Below are positions 23,954-35,853 of a stretch of 64,000 bases of DNA, one piece after another. The stretch spans positions 372,001 through 436,000 of the forward strand of contig JANUWI010000010.1 of assembly GCA_025504975.1 (NCBI GenBank), in the 5' to 3' direction. Origin of the DNA: Plenodomus lindquistii (lineage: Eukaryota; Ascomycota; Dothideomycetes; Pleosporales; Leptosphaeriaceae). Position numbers and translations under genes: made by a program. Numbering within the stretch: the first letter of the stretch is position 1; each line of letters begins with the position of its first letter. The notes under the pieces are model-generated. The model was not told where the DNA came from. It ran no database searches and saw nothing but the letters and a program-made list of their open reading frames with translations.

Positions 23954-25064
23954 GTTGTGAAATTACAGGTCTGTGCTGCACTCGAGAAAGCCTGTTGGAG
24001 ACGTCTTCGTCGTTAGCGGATCAAGGAACGGAGCGCTTAGTTGTGGCTGTGATGAGCGTTGGTCCGTTGTAACGGTCCATATCGACATCATCAGTCATCT
24101 CCGTTTGGCAATGTGGCGGTGCTCAGCCACATTGCTCACGTGAGTACCGCAATGCTAGTACGTGCGGCGGCGACGATGTCCGAGCATGAAGCCCCGACAA
24201 TAGCACCGAAGCGGTCTCATATTGATTGCGCTCATTGGCAGATAGAGTCGACGCGCATGATTCGCGTTGAGGTCCTGAGGCTCTGCGACTTGCTTGGTAG
24301 GGGACTTGTGTGATGCGATCGCATTCGTGAGGCTGAAACTGAGCAACAGTCGTGCCTCCAAAAGGAACAAGACAGTTCCAGACAGGCGCGTCCCTGCACG
24401 CGTGCATCAGGCTGAGTGCTGGCCTCACCAGCTCATGCGCGGCCACGAAGCCAGACTCCTGCAAGATCAAGGTTCACTAGAAGCCGCCCAAGTCTTGATT
24501 TTTGCAAACGCAATCCAGGCCAGATCGTCCACTGCGGCATCCTTTGTCCACTTGACGGCACGATTTCAAGATCGCGAGCACGCCGCTACGTAGTCATTTC
24601 GAATTGAAACCTTGGATCCGCCCGTGTGATTTGGACGCAGGATTGCTAATTGGACACTACAGTGGCGCTGGTCCTGGACGCTGCATTTGCCTGCGCTCAA
24701 GGCCGAAGGCCGCGCCCATTGAAGTCGACCATTTGCTGGTCCAGCAACCCGCTCTATATCCAAGTCGCTCGCTGCCCTGCTCTGCCCATGTTGGCCGTCT
24801 TGCCGTTGTGTAATTTTGGACGACCCCTGCCAAGTACGACCGACGGAGCCCTGTTGCCAGCATCCAGCATTACGGACGACCCACGTTGACTGTTTCCCGT
24901 GTCATTTACGGCCAACGAAGAGACTGCGCCCGGCCTTTGAGGGAACGGACCCCTTATAAGCCGTTAGCCACCCGCTGGTACGCGAACGGCCTCAATACTC
25001 ACTAGCCTCGAGATCACCATATATAGTACAGCGTCGGGTGGCTTTCGCCGACAACGCCGCGACC
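23954..25064. promoter_or_regulatory. divergent promoter region CBP4 / SKT5-like
   Basis: These 1.1 kb contain no credible gene. A TATA-like CTTATAAG lies at about 24953-24960, about 105 bases before the Skt5-like ATG, and a second TATATA lies at about 25019-25025. Which one is used cannot be told from sequence. Confidence 0.4.
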
Positions 25065-28000
25065 ATGGCTTATCAGCAGCAGCACGACCAGTACCCGCAG
25101 TCGCGCCAGCTGCAATACTACGAAGAATGGCGCACGCAGCAGGGACAGCAGCAGCAGGCGCGGCCGGGCCCGCCAGGACAGCAGCGCCCCCAGCATGCAC
25201 AACAGCCCCAGCGGGGTTATGAAGGCTACGAAGGATACGACGACTATGACGGATATGGTGGATATGGTGGATATCAAGAACAGCACGGGCACCCGGGCGG
25301 ACGCCAGCAACATCATGGACACCAGCCACAGCAGCATCAGGGCTATGACAACTCTTACGACAATCAGTACTACGACAATGGCTACGACAATGGATACAAC
25401 CAAGGAGGGAATGGTCAATGGGACAATGGCCACTACGAACAGCAGGGTGGATGGGGCCATGCGCAGCAACAGGATGGCTATCAAGACACGTCTGGGTATG
25501 CCCGGCAAGCTCCACAACCCCGAGGCCATGGACAAGGGCATGAACAAGGACGAAGACCACCCCCTCAACAACAACAGCAACATGTCCAACAGCAACCCCG
25601 CGGTGAGCGCCAGCCGCGATCACCACCGCAACAGCGACAGGATCCCCGGAACAGACCCGCTCGGGCAGGTTCAAATGCTCAATCACCTCCAAGCCAGGGT
25701 CGCGGAAATGGACAACCCCCAAACCCTCAGCAAGGTCGTGGGGGAGGTGTACAGAGGCCACCGGGTGAGTTGCAGCCCGAAACCAGGCTTGGACCCCAGG
25801 AAAACATTCCTATGTCGTCAACGTCTGCTAATTGACCCCTACAGGACTCGATCGATCTCTTCTGAACCCAGTACGACCCAAGGCTCTGCCTCAAGACAAT
25901 CCTTTTCCCACATTCCCGGCAGCAAAACCCAAACAATCCGCGTCGAAGCCAACCCAAGCGCCAATCGATGGATTGACCAAGAATATGGCGCAGATGAACA
26001 TGAGTGGTGGAGGCGCTCAAGGCAGACCGCGAGGAGGTTCGGACCAACGAGGGCCACCAATGCAACAACAGCGACATCGAGGTCAGTCACAAGATAGGCC
26101 AGACAATAATGCGCGACAAGACTCGGGCCATTTCGAGGGCAATCCGCCGAACCAGAGGTACCCACCGAATCAGCCTCCAATTGGACATCGCCCGCCTCCA
26201 ATGCCTCTACACAACGCTCGCGCTCCGGGCCAACACAGGACATCTGATCCAAGATCGCCCTCACAGCGAGCTTTCGGACCAAACACACAGCGTTCAGTTA
26301 CAATGCCGCAAAGCCTGCCAAGCGAAGGGCAAGCGATGGGACACCATCCTCGAGAGCAATGGGCTGAGCCTGGCTTTGTAGATGGCTATCATGGGCCAGA
26401 ATCACCTGCATTCATACCACCCAGACCTTCGACCGCTGGTGGGACACGGCAGAACAATCCTCAGATGCAGCAAGGGCAACAGCCTCCCGTGCCGCAAGCA
26501 CCGCCTGTACAGCAGCAATATCAGCCGCCATACCAGCCTCCCTCTCAAAGCTACCAGGCGCTTGTAGAAGAGCAGAGTCAGCTGACGCACGTATATGATG
26601 ATTACTACGATGATAGCAACGATCGCAAAAGCTTGAATACCGACATAGATATGCCCAATTTTGACGCCATACCGGATAGCGGTAATGGGCATCGAAGAGG
26701 TGATTCGATAGACGACCATCTTTCGCCAGGTGCTAAACCAACTCCTGAAATTTATCGCGCGCAAGGAGCTCCTCCGCAACCAGACCCGAATAACGCTTTC
26801 CAGAGACAAGCTTTACGAAGTCGATCACAGCCAGATCTCCATGACGGCTACACAAATGGTGTTCACGAGATGCCTGGAGATGCGCCGCCAATGCCCAATC
26901 TCCCAAGAGCAAACACTGGGTTCGTAACCGCAGCGGGATTATCAAATGGTCCACGAGCTGGAGGCCAAGGGCCACCTCATAGGCGAATGTCGGGAGATGG
27001 CATGTACCGTGGACCACCACAGCAAGGCTATACACAGGGCCAGCAACAGAACTTCGATCCAAGATATGCACGCCGGCCCCCACCGGGTCATCGAGGGTAT
27101 TCAGATGAAACAGCTTTCTCGGAACCACCGCAACACACCATGCGTAATATGGTATCTCCCGTTGTGCCTGGAAATGCCATTCCTAGACCGGGAACAGCAG
27201 GCCCAACAGCAGGCCGCGCACCACCCGATCCTATGATTAGGAGACCTGGTACTAACCAGCCGCCACCGAATCCCGATGCACTGCCTGCACACCCTTTGCC
27301 GGTCCGGCCTGGACTTGGGCAGCAACAGCAAATGGGACCGCCTCCAGCTGCTGCAGGTGCTCGACCTCCGCCAGTACGCCAATACAACAGTGAACCTGGG
27401 CGGCCCAGTATGGAAGCCCAAAATTCGGTGGTACGAAGACAAAGCGAGGTGCCACATCCTGTGACATATGACGAACTCAATCGGCTCCGCAATACTTTCA
27501 AATCGAATTCGTCCGACATAGCCACTGGCATGAAGCTGTCCAAGAAGCTCGTAGAAGCATCCAGTGTTCTGGCTGACGAGGGCGGTACAGCAGATGCGCG
27601 TACAAAGAACAAGAACCGTGAGAAGTTCATCCTCGAGGCCCACAAGATCATCAAGAAGCTCGTCAGCGCCGGCTCTCCAGATGCCATGTTCTACCTTGCA
27701 GATTGCTATGGGCAGGGTCTACTCGGCTTGCAAGTCGACACTAAAGAAGCTTTCACACTGTATCAGTCAGCTGCAAAGGCGGGCCATCCGGCCAGTGCTT
27801 ATCGAACGGCTGTATGTTGCGAGATGGGCCATGAAGAAGGAGGGGGAACGAAGCGAGATCCTCTCAAAGCTGTACAATGGTATCGACGCGCTGCCGCGCT
27901 CGGGGACGCCCCAGCATTATACAAGATGGGCATGATTCTGCTCAAGGGGTTACTAGGCCAACAGAAGAACTTTGGAGAAGCCATCAACATGCTGAAACGA

Positions 28001-28603
28001 GCCGCAGATCGGGCAGATCGTGACAATCCGCACGCGCTACACGAGCTGGCTCTCATTTACGAAGCACAGACTGGCAACGAACGCATCATTAGGGATGAAG
28101 TGTATGCACTACAGCTCTTCCACCAAGCTGCGGATCTTGGCTACAAGTTCTCTCAATTCCGTCTTGGTCAAGCGTATGAATACGGATTACTCGGCTGCCC
28201 CATCGACGCTCGCACGAGTATCGGCTGGTACACAAAAGCCGCCGCACAAGGAGAACACCAAAGTGAGCTTGCCCTCTCAGGTTGGTACCTCACCGGCACA
28301 TCTGGCATCCTCGAGCAAAGCGACACCGAGGCCTACCTTTGGGCGCGCAAAGCCGCGTGTGCAGAGCCTCCTCTTCCCAAAGCGCTGTTCGCGATGGGTT
28401 ATTTCACAGAAGTGGGCATAGGGTGCCCAAGTAGTCTGTCGGAGGCCAAACAGTGGTATGGACGCGCTGCCGCCTTCAAATTCCCCAAGGCGCAGGAACG
28501 ACTTGAGGAGCTGAAGAGGGGAGGTTCAAAGGCACAGATGAAGCGCGAGCGTCATAGTCGGACGAATCAGAAGCAGCAGGAGGAGAACTGCACGGTCATG
28601 TAG
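25065..28603 (+). CDS. SKT5: Skt5/Chs4-like chitin synthase activator, Sel1 repeats, CAAX end
   Basis: Model: join(25065..25764, 25845..28603), 1152 aa; the 80-nt intron has a GCTAAT branch site. Residues 1 to about 780 are low-complexity and rich in Gln, Pro, Gly, Tyr and Asn (GYEGYEGYDDYDGYGGYGGY). About 845-1122 hold at least six Sel1-like repeats, e.g. AMFYLADCYGQGLLG, SAAKAGHPASAYRTAVCCEM, WYRRAAALGDAPALYKMG, WYTKAAAQGEHQSELALSGW. The protein ends CTVM, a CAAX box for farnesylation. This is the layout of yeast Skt5/Chs4, which activates chitin synthase III and anchors it at the bud neck or septum; a cell-wall and septation role is expected here. The N-terminal region is longer than in yeast, as usual in filamentous fungi. 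A paralog assignment (Skt5 versus Shc1) is not possible from sequence alone. Confidence 0.93.
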
Positions 28604-28923
28604 AGTATGTGTGAGGGAAAATGTGGTGTTGGCATTTTCTTTGGTGTTCTGGAAGCATCATTCAAACGTTCTGGGATGGTAGCAACGGATAGGAGTTTGT
28701 AATTGGCATACCAGCGCTGCATTTTATAGGCGTTGTATGCTCATACTGAATACGAAAGATCACCACCAATCCTTCACCCATCTTCTAAAGCACGGGCAAT
28801 GGCGAATCTCCGTGGGGCGTGAATGACGCGACGCGGGGCAGCTAACCGCAGCTCGATAGCTCCAGATCTCCTACGTCACGCCGTAAACTCCAAACAACAC
28901 CCACCAAAATTCCAAACTCACCA
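28604..28923. other. intergenic region between SKT5-like and YSA1 genes
   Basis: These 320 bases hold the 3' region of one gene and the promoter of the next on the same strand. No gene is seen. Confidence 0.55.
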
Positions 28924-29667
28924 ATGATCAAACTTCCATTCCAACTCTGCAAAACCCGCTGTCGACCATCCATACCGTCACGCCTACCACGTTTCCTCCA
29001 ACAAGCCCCACCCCACCTTCGCACCTTCCACTCCCCCCACCATCTCCACGCAGCCTACAATATGCCGCAATCCGCCAAAATCATCAAAACCGAAGAACTC
29101 CCCGCAACCGAGGCGAAATGGATTGAATTCAAGAAAATCTCCTGGCAGGACCAAACAGGGCGGAACCGCGTCTGGGAAGCCGCCGCGCGCAAAACGCGAG
29201 GCTCCTCTGGCGTCGACGCCGTCGCCATTGTCACTTTGCTCAAACACCCTTCTCGCCCCTTGTCTACCATTATAATCCTGCAATACCGACCGCCTGTAGA
29301 TGCTGTGTGTGTCGAATTACCCGCTGGCTTGGTGGATGCTGGTGAATCACCGAGTACGGCTGCAACACGCGAATTGCATGAGGAGACGGGATATCAGGGG
29401 AAATTGAAGTTTATTAGCCCGACCATTGTTAGTGATCCGGGGCTCAGCACGGCGAATATGCAGTTGGCGGTTGTGGAAGTGGAGCTTGGAGAGGAGGATG
29501 AGGAGCCGGAGCAGAAGTTGGAGGAGGGCGAGTTTATTGAACGGGTGGTTGTGCCGGTTGATGAGCTGTTTGAGAGGTTGGTGAAGTATGATAAGGAGGG
29601 AAAGACGGTGGATGCAAGATTGTGGCATTGGGCTGCGGGGTGGAAGATGGCGAAAGGGATGTTGTAA
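28924..29667 (+). CDS. YSA1: Nudix hydrolase, ADP-ribose pyrophosphatase (Ysa1 type)
   Basis: Single exon, 247 aa. The complete Nudix box is visible at residues 135-157: G-LVDAG-E-SPSTAAT-R-E-L-H-E-E-T-G-Y, the metal-binding GX5EX7REUXEEXGU. It is preceded by ILQYRPPVDAVCVELPAG, the ADP-ribose pyrophosphatase signature (YRPP...ELPAG). The first 46 residues are basic and Ser/His/Pro-rich (KTRCRPSIPSRLPRFLQQ) and look like a mitochondrial presequence; an internal Met47 (MPQSAKIIKTEEL) aligns with the usual cytosolic start. Two initiation sites giving two locations are therefore possible. The enzyme splits ADP-ribose into AMP and ribose 5-phosphate. It is convergent with the MFS transporter gene across about 110 bases. 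Confidence 0.93.
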   Translation: MIKLPFQLCKTRCRPSIPSRLPRFLQQAPPHLRTFHSPHHLHAAYNMPQSAKIIKTEELPATEAKWIEFKKISWQDQTGRNRVWEAAARKTRGSSGVDAVAIVTLLKHPSRPLSTIIILQYRPPVDAVCVELPAGLVDAGESPSTAATRELHEETGYQGKLKFISPTIVSDPGLSTANMQLAVVEVELGEEDEEPEQKLEEGEFIERVVVPVDELFERLVKYDKEGKTVDARLWHWAAGWKMAKGML

Positions 29668-29776
29668 AAGATAACGATATGAGCCGTTAAAAGTTCTTAC
29701 GCATTGTCCAGTTGTTATTCTTTGGGCTGATGACATACTCTGTAGAACCTTTCCTCGCCAGTTCAAGAAATTACAA

Positions 29777-31670
29777 TCAAATCGTGAATCTAAAAGTCGG
29801 GTCATCCAACAACACCCTCTCCCCTCGATCAGCCTGCGCATTGCATTTCCTGAAATACCACGTCATAACAGCGACCAGCAATATGACCAGAACATTGCAT
29901 GCCATGCACGCCGCAAAGCCTGGAACGTAGTTTGGCGCATCTTCGGTACGGAAGATGAGCGCTCCTGCTATACCACCAATACCTATCCATCATCAGCACA
30001 CCATCAACAAAGTCACAGAGAATATCGAACATACCTCCAATACCCGTCAGCGTCGCCGAGCAAAACGCCCGTCGCCACTGCCCCCGAATATTATTCGCCT
30101 GATACGCCATGACCGCCGGAATCGCAGAATTCGTGCCCGCCACCGAGATAAAAACACCAACATACTGGCCCCAAGGGTTCTTAATGAACCCCATGATCGG
30201 CACACCAATCAGCGAGACCAGACACAGGAAAACAACAACCGGTCCTCGCGTCTGATACTTGTCACTAAACCACCCAGCACCGTACATCAAGAACCCGGAC
30301 GCCGCGTACGGCGGCGCACCAAGACACTGACTCATCGCCATACTGAACTTCAACTTTGTGCTCAGGATAATAGGCAGGGTGAAAGCGAAGCCATACGCCA
30401 CAGTTGTTACGAAGCAGAAAATGAGTGCGAAGCCGTAAATGTAGACATCTTTACCGGCCTCGAGGAATCGTTTCCAGGAGAATGCTTCGGCCTCAACGTC
30501 GCCGCGGTCAGCGTTGAGGCGCGCAATGACGCAGTCAATTTCGCGGGGTTTGAGGAAGCCCCATGAGGGGTTCTTTCTCTCTTGGTCGGGGAACTTGACG
30601 ATGAAGGTTACGGCGAAGAGGGCGACGGCGCAGGTTATGACTCCCTCCTGTTGTTGGGTTAGTTGAGCTGTTGTTGGGGGCTAAGGAGTGAGTGCACAGG
30701 GAAGCAAGTACCATGATGAAGATCCTACAAATTTTGTTAGTTATTTCGGATTCGGGGAGAGAACAAGATGTGAATCAATGATGATGTGACGTACCATCGC
30801 CATCCCCTAATCCCCTGAACACCATCCATCTGCTGCAGTCCATAGGCAAGAATCCCAGACAAAGCCGACGCAATACTTCCCACAAAGTAAAAAACACTAT
30901 ACCGCTTCGCGACCTCGACTACACATTCATCGTTAGCTCCCTCTTCCTCAACCCACCCACTCTACTCCCATGACTTAGTCATAAGTAACTCACATTTCGT
31001 ATACCAACAACTCAACAAATACAAACACCCCGGGAAATACCCACTTTCCAACAACCCCAGCACCAACCTAAGTGGCACTAGTCCGCCCCACGCCTTGGTA
31101 AACCCAAAGCCGATGATGACGGCACCCCACATGATGCATATTCCGGGGAGAAACCAGCGGGGGCCAATTTTCCGGCAGAGGATGATCATGAAGGGTTGGC
31201 AGAGGACGTAGGTGATGAAGAAGCAGAGGTTGATGAGGTTGTAGGCCATGCCGCGGGACATGCGTAGGTCGGTGAGCATGCCGGCTATGGCGGCGTTGGA
31301 GACGTTTTTGCGATCCATGAGGGAGATTCCTGGGGGGATGGTTAGGTGTGGTGGTCGGGTATGGTAGGGTGGGGTTGGATGTGTTTGGTGGAGATGGGAA
31401 ATGTGTAGTGGTGAATTGGAGATGGGCTTGATAAATTTGGGGTACACTTGTAGGTGTGCTTCACAGTGCGTATGGTAGGGTGCTGGGGGGTAACATACCG
31501 TACATTGCGCCCAACGCTGGAATCAACCGCCAATCCACACGCTGCCTTATCTTAGCAGCGAGCTTCTCATCAAGAACATCCTCGGACGACGAAGAGGTAG
31601 ACGAGACGCGACCCTTTTCGATATTCTCAATATGGTCAAACGTCTCGTCTTTGAACTTGATTTGTGCCAT
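29777..31670 (-). CDS. MFS transporter, anion:cation symporter (Dal5/Tna1-like) family
   Basis: Model: complement(join(29777..29982, 30035..30647, 30712..30724, 30795..30918, 30994..31329, 31499..31670)), 487 aa, normal for the family. One exon is only 13 nt (reads W-IFIM). Diagnostic segments are RQRVDWRLIPALGAMYGISL, MDRKNVSNAAIAGMLTDLRM, RLVLGLLESGYFPGCLYLLS, WYTKFEVAKRYSVFYFVGSI, GIRGWRWIFIMEGVIT and LTGIGGIGGIAGALIFRTED. About 12 hydrophobic helices are present. The family imports small anionic solutes (allantoate, nicotinate, vitamins and similar) with protons at the plasma membrane; the substrate is not predictable here. All five introns close in phase; the first is 169 nt. Confidence 0.9.
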
Positions 31671-32604
31671 GTTGTTACACGAGGGTAACCCAACCAAGCA
31701 GTAAAAGAAAAATAACCACGGGGGAAGTAGAAGTGGGACGTGAGAAAAATCGCAATGAAAAGGGATACACCCTTGCTTTTATAAAGGATCAAAGATGCAC
31801 ATCACACGATCCCTCCCCCACGGCAATTGCAATCTTTCTACATGCTCGCTTTTCCGCTTCCACAGTTACTTCCGCCTTTCCAAGGCATGCGAACCCACAT
31901 AGCGACGCCTCCACGCACACCCTCCTCCTTGCGAATGGCTCACACAACCACCAGTCAAGCAGTCAAGAACCCAAGACCCCCAAGCGAAGGGATCAGCAAT
32001 GCATAAGTTCACACAAGGACGGAGAAACGCCGAGTGAGTTTTCGGCAAGCAAATATACACGGGGGGGCGATGACGGGCGTTGAGATTGCGGGGAAATGGC
32101 TTGGTGGTCTTGGGGGCAGGCTTGGTATGTATTCTTAACGGGAACGTCAATGTAAGCAGGGTGGTATGACTAAGAATGTTTGGGAAGGTGCGATGCTTTG
32201 AATGGGCGGGATTGGAGTGATGGTGCTTGGCTGGGGTATTGGTGGCCGTTTGCATGTCATGAGTCGTGTTGCATGTGTGGTGTTGGGTGCGCGTGTCATC
32301 GAGAACGCGAGGTGCACGGCACGGCTACACACGGTCGACGTATAGCCTATTGTGTCTTGGCGAGGTACGTCCAACATCTTTCCTGAGGCATATGTTTACT
32401 TTCATCTACTTCGAACGTTGAAAGTGGGACGCAATGACTTGTAGTCTTTTGTGTAACAGTGCGCAATGCAGCATGCCAACCACCCGGTCGACCATGGCAC
32501 GTCTACACCATACCAATAAACCCAACTCGCAATCAACAGTCCCAAGAAGAACCGTCTACGACTTATGCAGCCCTTGATGAAACGAGTACATTCCCCCTCA
32601 CCCC
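31671..32604. promoter_or_regulatory. upstream region of the MFS transporter gene
   Basis: These 930 bases hold the promoter of the minus-strand transporter gene on the left and the 3' flank of the nucleotidyltransferase-like gene on the right. No credible gene is seen. Confidence 0.45.
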
Positions 32605-34268
32605 TTACAAACTCATCTTGAACCTCCTCAGCCTCCCCATCATCTTCTCCTTCTGCGCCTGCTCAATCTTCTCTTCCTCAAACTTTGCTTCAACCTCCAA
32701 CCTTGCCCTCCCCGCCTTCCTATCTTCCTTTTCTAACCGCTTCTTCCACATACCAATAAAGTTGACATGAGACTGTCTGATCCAGATAGACCACCACATG
32801 TTCTCCGCCCAGTCTACCAGCACTTCATCCGTAGCACCAGCGTACGCCGCATCAGCCCAATGCATAGTGAAATCCTTGGGATGAGGTGCGCTGATGAGGT
32901 ACGGAGCGCCGGTCTCGAGATCAAAGGAGGTCCAGCGAGCGAGGCAGAGGATTCTTGCTTCTGGGGACATGTTGGCTGGTGGTGGGCGAGGGAGACACGT
33001 CATTGGAGGAGTGCGATCGAGGCGCTCGAGGTAGAGAGGGACATGTTGTGATCGCACACCCTGACGGGATGTAGGACGGCTTGGTGGCGGAGTAAGTTCG
33101 TCGTGAGCACCCGGTCGACAAATGATGTCTTCAAACGAGTTGTCAATGGACATGGTCGGCGTCAGAGGTGGAGTCAGCTCCCCCACAATAGTTGGTTGCA
33201 GAGGTGGTGTCGTGAGCTCGTGGCCTTTGACAATGATCAGTGGTTGTGGGAAGTCTTCCTTCCAACCAGCGCTTCCTGCTGGGATTGCTTTGGTGATCAT
33301 GTCTCGGAGCCTGTGCTCCTCGATCTCTTTCATGTAGACAGCACGCTTGGTGTAGTATTTCTCAGCGATATGTGGGAACATGGTGAACACTTTATCTCTG
33401 ACCGCAGCGCGTGTGGACTTGTACCATGCTTGCAAATCTTGTACCTGCTGTGCAGAGTGTTGATGTTCAGGATAATTTTCTGGAAGCCACTCCTTGAGAA
33501 ATTCCATCCAATGTGGTGCACGCTCTTCGAGACGACCAGAGTACTTTTCGTCAGACAGACGAGCTGCAAAGTGCGCTGCATTGAACAGCCACGAACTCGT
33601 GAATGACTTGTAGACTGATCGCATACGTTTAGCACAATCCGCAAGATCAAATCGCACGCTAACTTACTTTCAGTCTTCGTATCGAATCCTGCATCAAGTA
33701 ATCTCCTGTCCAATCCAATAATCTTCAATACGTCTTTGGGATCCTTGCTGACCCAGATCATGCTGCCAGGAAAGTTCGTATCCTCCATCTCCTCCATGCG
33801 GATATGCAATCCCTCTGGATCAAGCGTGAAGCCCAAAGGCTTCAACATACTTCCAATTATTTTGCTGTTACTCGCATAGTTGTACTCGAACGTGCTCCAA
33901 GTAAATAATTCGGGCTTGAAGCACACCTTGACGTCGATCTGGATCCAAAAGTCTTCATGTTCATCAGCAGCGATGGCAAAGTACATGCAGTCTGGAGTAA
34001 GGTAACCGCGGCGGCCGTGAGTCGTATCGAGAGCTTTTTTGATCGTGGTGACGGTACCGGCCCAATCGTACTTGTCGATGGTGGTGCTGCTGGCCGGCGA
34101 GACTAGGAAGTCCACATCTCCGTAGTCCGTCTTTTCTGGCATTTCCGTGGGAACAACAACGTGAGGAAAGATCTTTTGTAGCACAGTTGTCGTGTGCAAT
34201 TTGATTTCCTGATAGACAGCCGGCGCCATGCGCGGACAGTCGAGGTCCTTAAAGGCGTGTCCGCCCAT
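32605..34268 (-). CDS. nucleotidyltransferase-fold fungal protein
   Basis: Model: complement(join(32605..33614, 33668..34268)), 536 aa; the 53-nt intron has a GCTAAAC branch site. The N-terminus reads MGGHAFKDLDCPRM and is followed at 48-55 by DYGDVDFLV, resembling the D-x-D metal-binding strand of the nucleotidyltransferase fold. A tRNA- or polymerase-like core continues (DCMYFAIAADEHEDFWIQID, STFEYNYASNSKIIGSMLKP). KEDPKDVLKIIGLD-like and LDAGFDTKTEI segments precede a helical C-terminal half that ends in a Lys/Glu coiled coil. Many ascomycetes carry such single-copy proteins of unknown function. Activity is not proven by the motif alone; a structural, catalytically dead version is possible. 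Confidence 0.7.
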
Positions 34269-35206
34269 CGTGCTAAGGGACGTATGAGATAGGAAGTAGA
34301 GATTGTCAAGATCAACAAGACTGAGAGAAGAAAGTTCGTGAGCAATCTTAATAGCTGGCGTCCAGTCACTAATCTCCCCCGGACCAGAGTCAAGTCATTC
34401 GAAAGTAAAGGTGACTCCGGGTTCTGGGATAGGTATATTCGAGGTGAAGTAGCAAACCTACCAATCGAATCTTGGTCGGTTGAACAAAGAGCAAGCTTAC
34501 AGTCACTCAAAAACATAAAAACACGCTCAGAGGAGTGAGCTATAATATGAATGCGGGTAGCGTGTGTGTACCTTCACTACTGATTGAAGTGAAGGCTGGA
34601 TGAAGGCAGACACAGCTGATAGCGGATGGTGATGATAGCGAAGCATATTGTCCAAGACGAGTGAATTTTGAAGGCTGAGATCTCAGGGTAATTGGACTTG
34701 CCTATGGAGTGAGAAGCGTGCTTTCCTCAAGATAGCATACAAGAAACACGGTGCGTGCATACACTCTTCGTGATAGGTCTCGAGGCTCTTGCCTCGAACC
34801 AAATCGTCGACTATACTTGCCATATAGAAATTGGAACGAGGACTCTTCATTAGATTCCCTCTAAATATCCACGTGCTGAGACAGCGATGTGATAGTCACA
34901 GCCCTTCGATTAGAGACCATATACTTCAAATCACAGTGTATCCAACCCGCTTATTCGTGCAAGGAGCACGCTCAGCTTGACACACTCCAAGCCTCCAGGA
35001 TTGTGGCAGTATCTTGCGGCGTGTGCAAAAGGATTGGATAAGCTGCGCAGCAGGATGTTCACTTTCACTGCCTTGTGCGGCGCAGTCATGCCACCAGCGC
35101 TTACACCGTGTACATATCTATCACCCCCAACCTCACGAAGCTGCATGCCCAAACATCAACACTAAAACACCCACCAGAATACCACTTATCGAGAAAACCA
35201 CTCAAA
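34269..35206. promoter_or_regulatory. divergent promoter region, about 0.9 kb
   Basis: This lies between the divergent starts of the nucleotidyltransferase-like and Ifi6/27-like genes. No credible gene is seen. Confidence 0.45.
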
Positions 35207-35853
35207 ATGGCAGCAGCTCGCCTCCAAGCCCTCCTCGCCTGCCTCACATGTATGGACCTCGAGCCCAAGGCCGAGATCTACCCCAACGAGAAGCTCACCT
35301 TACTATCGGCAGACGAGCCCCATCCCCTCCCCAAAGTCACAGACGACGTCGTCACCACCCTCCTCACCACCTCACTCACCGGCTCCGCTCTGCGCATGAA
35401 GCTCGACTCCATTGTCGGCGCCCGCGGCTGGAAGCAAAACGTCGCAAAACTGGTCCTCGAAAAGCTCACTCGAGCTCTCAACGACGCCCACGAGAAACTA
35501 GGCCCCGCAGTCCACAATGCATACGGAAAAGCATGGGAAGTAGCCAAAGACATCCCAGGCTTCATCATCTCGCACCCAGTAATGTGCAGCATCATCGCTC
35601 TAGGCGTGCTCGTCCTCCTGGCGCCATGGGTACTCGAAGCGCTCGGCTTCGCCGAACTGGGTCCCGTACAAGGTAAGTAACATACATCCGTCGTCCTGCA
35701 AGCCTCTTCCGCGGAACCTTGACTCACGACCTCACAGGAAGCTTTGCAGCAGTGTGGGAATCCACCTACGGCGGCCTTATCCCCAAAGGCTCGCTGTTCT
35801 CCTTTTTCCAGCGCTTGGGCATGGTCTGGGGACACCCTGCGCTCCTCGTCTGA
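35207..35853 (+). CDS. Ifi6/Ifi27-like small membrane protein
   Basis: Model: join(35207..35672, 35738..35853), 193 aa; the 65-nt intron closes in phase. The N-terminal half is helical and soluble-looking (LLACLTCMDLEPKAEIYPNE, LVLEKLTRALNDAHEKLGPA). One strong hydrophobic helix, VMCSIIALGVLVLLAPWVLE, is followed by ALGFAELGPVQ-GSFAAVWESTYGG and the ending KGSLFSFFQRLGMVWGH. Fungal proteins with this C-terminus are placed with the interferon-induced 6/27 (ISG12) domain family, which in animals are small, often mitochondrial, Gly-rich membrane proteins. The fungal role is unknown. The ATG is the first in the frame after an in-frame leader without Met close to the conserved region. Confidence 0.8.

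Noticed and set aside
25727..27687. Several long antisense frames across the Skt5-like gene
   Set aside because: They are mirror frames of a repetitive Gln/Pro/Gly-rich coding sequence. The sense frame contains Sel1 repeats and a CAAX box.
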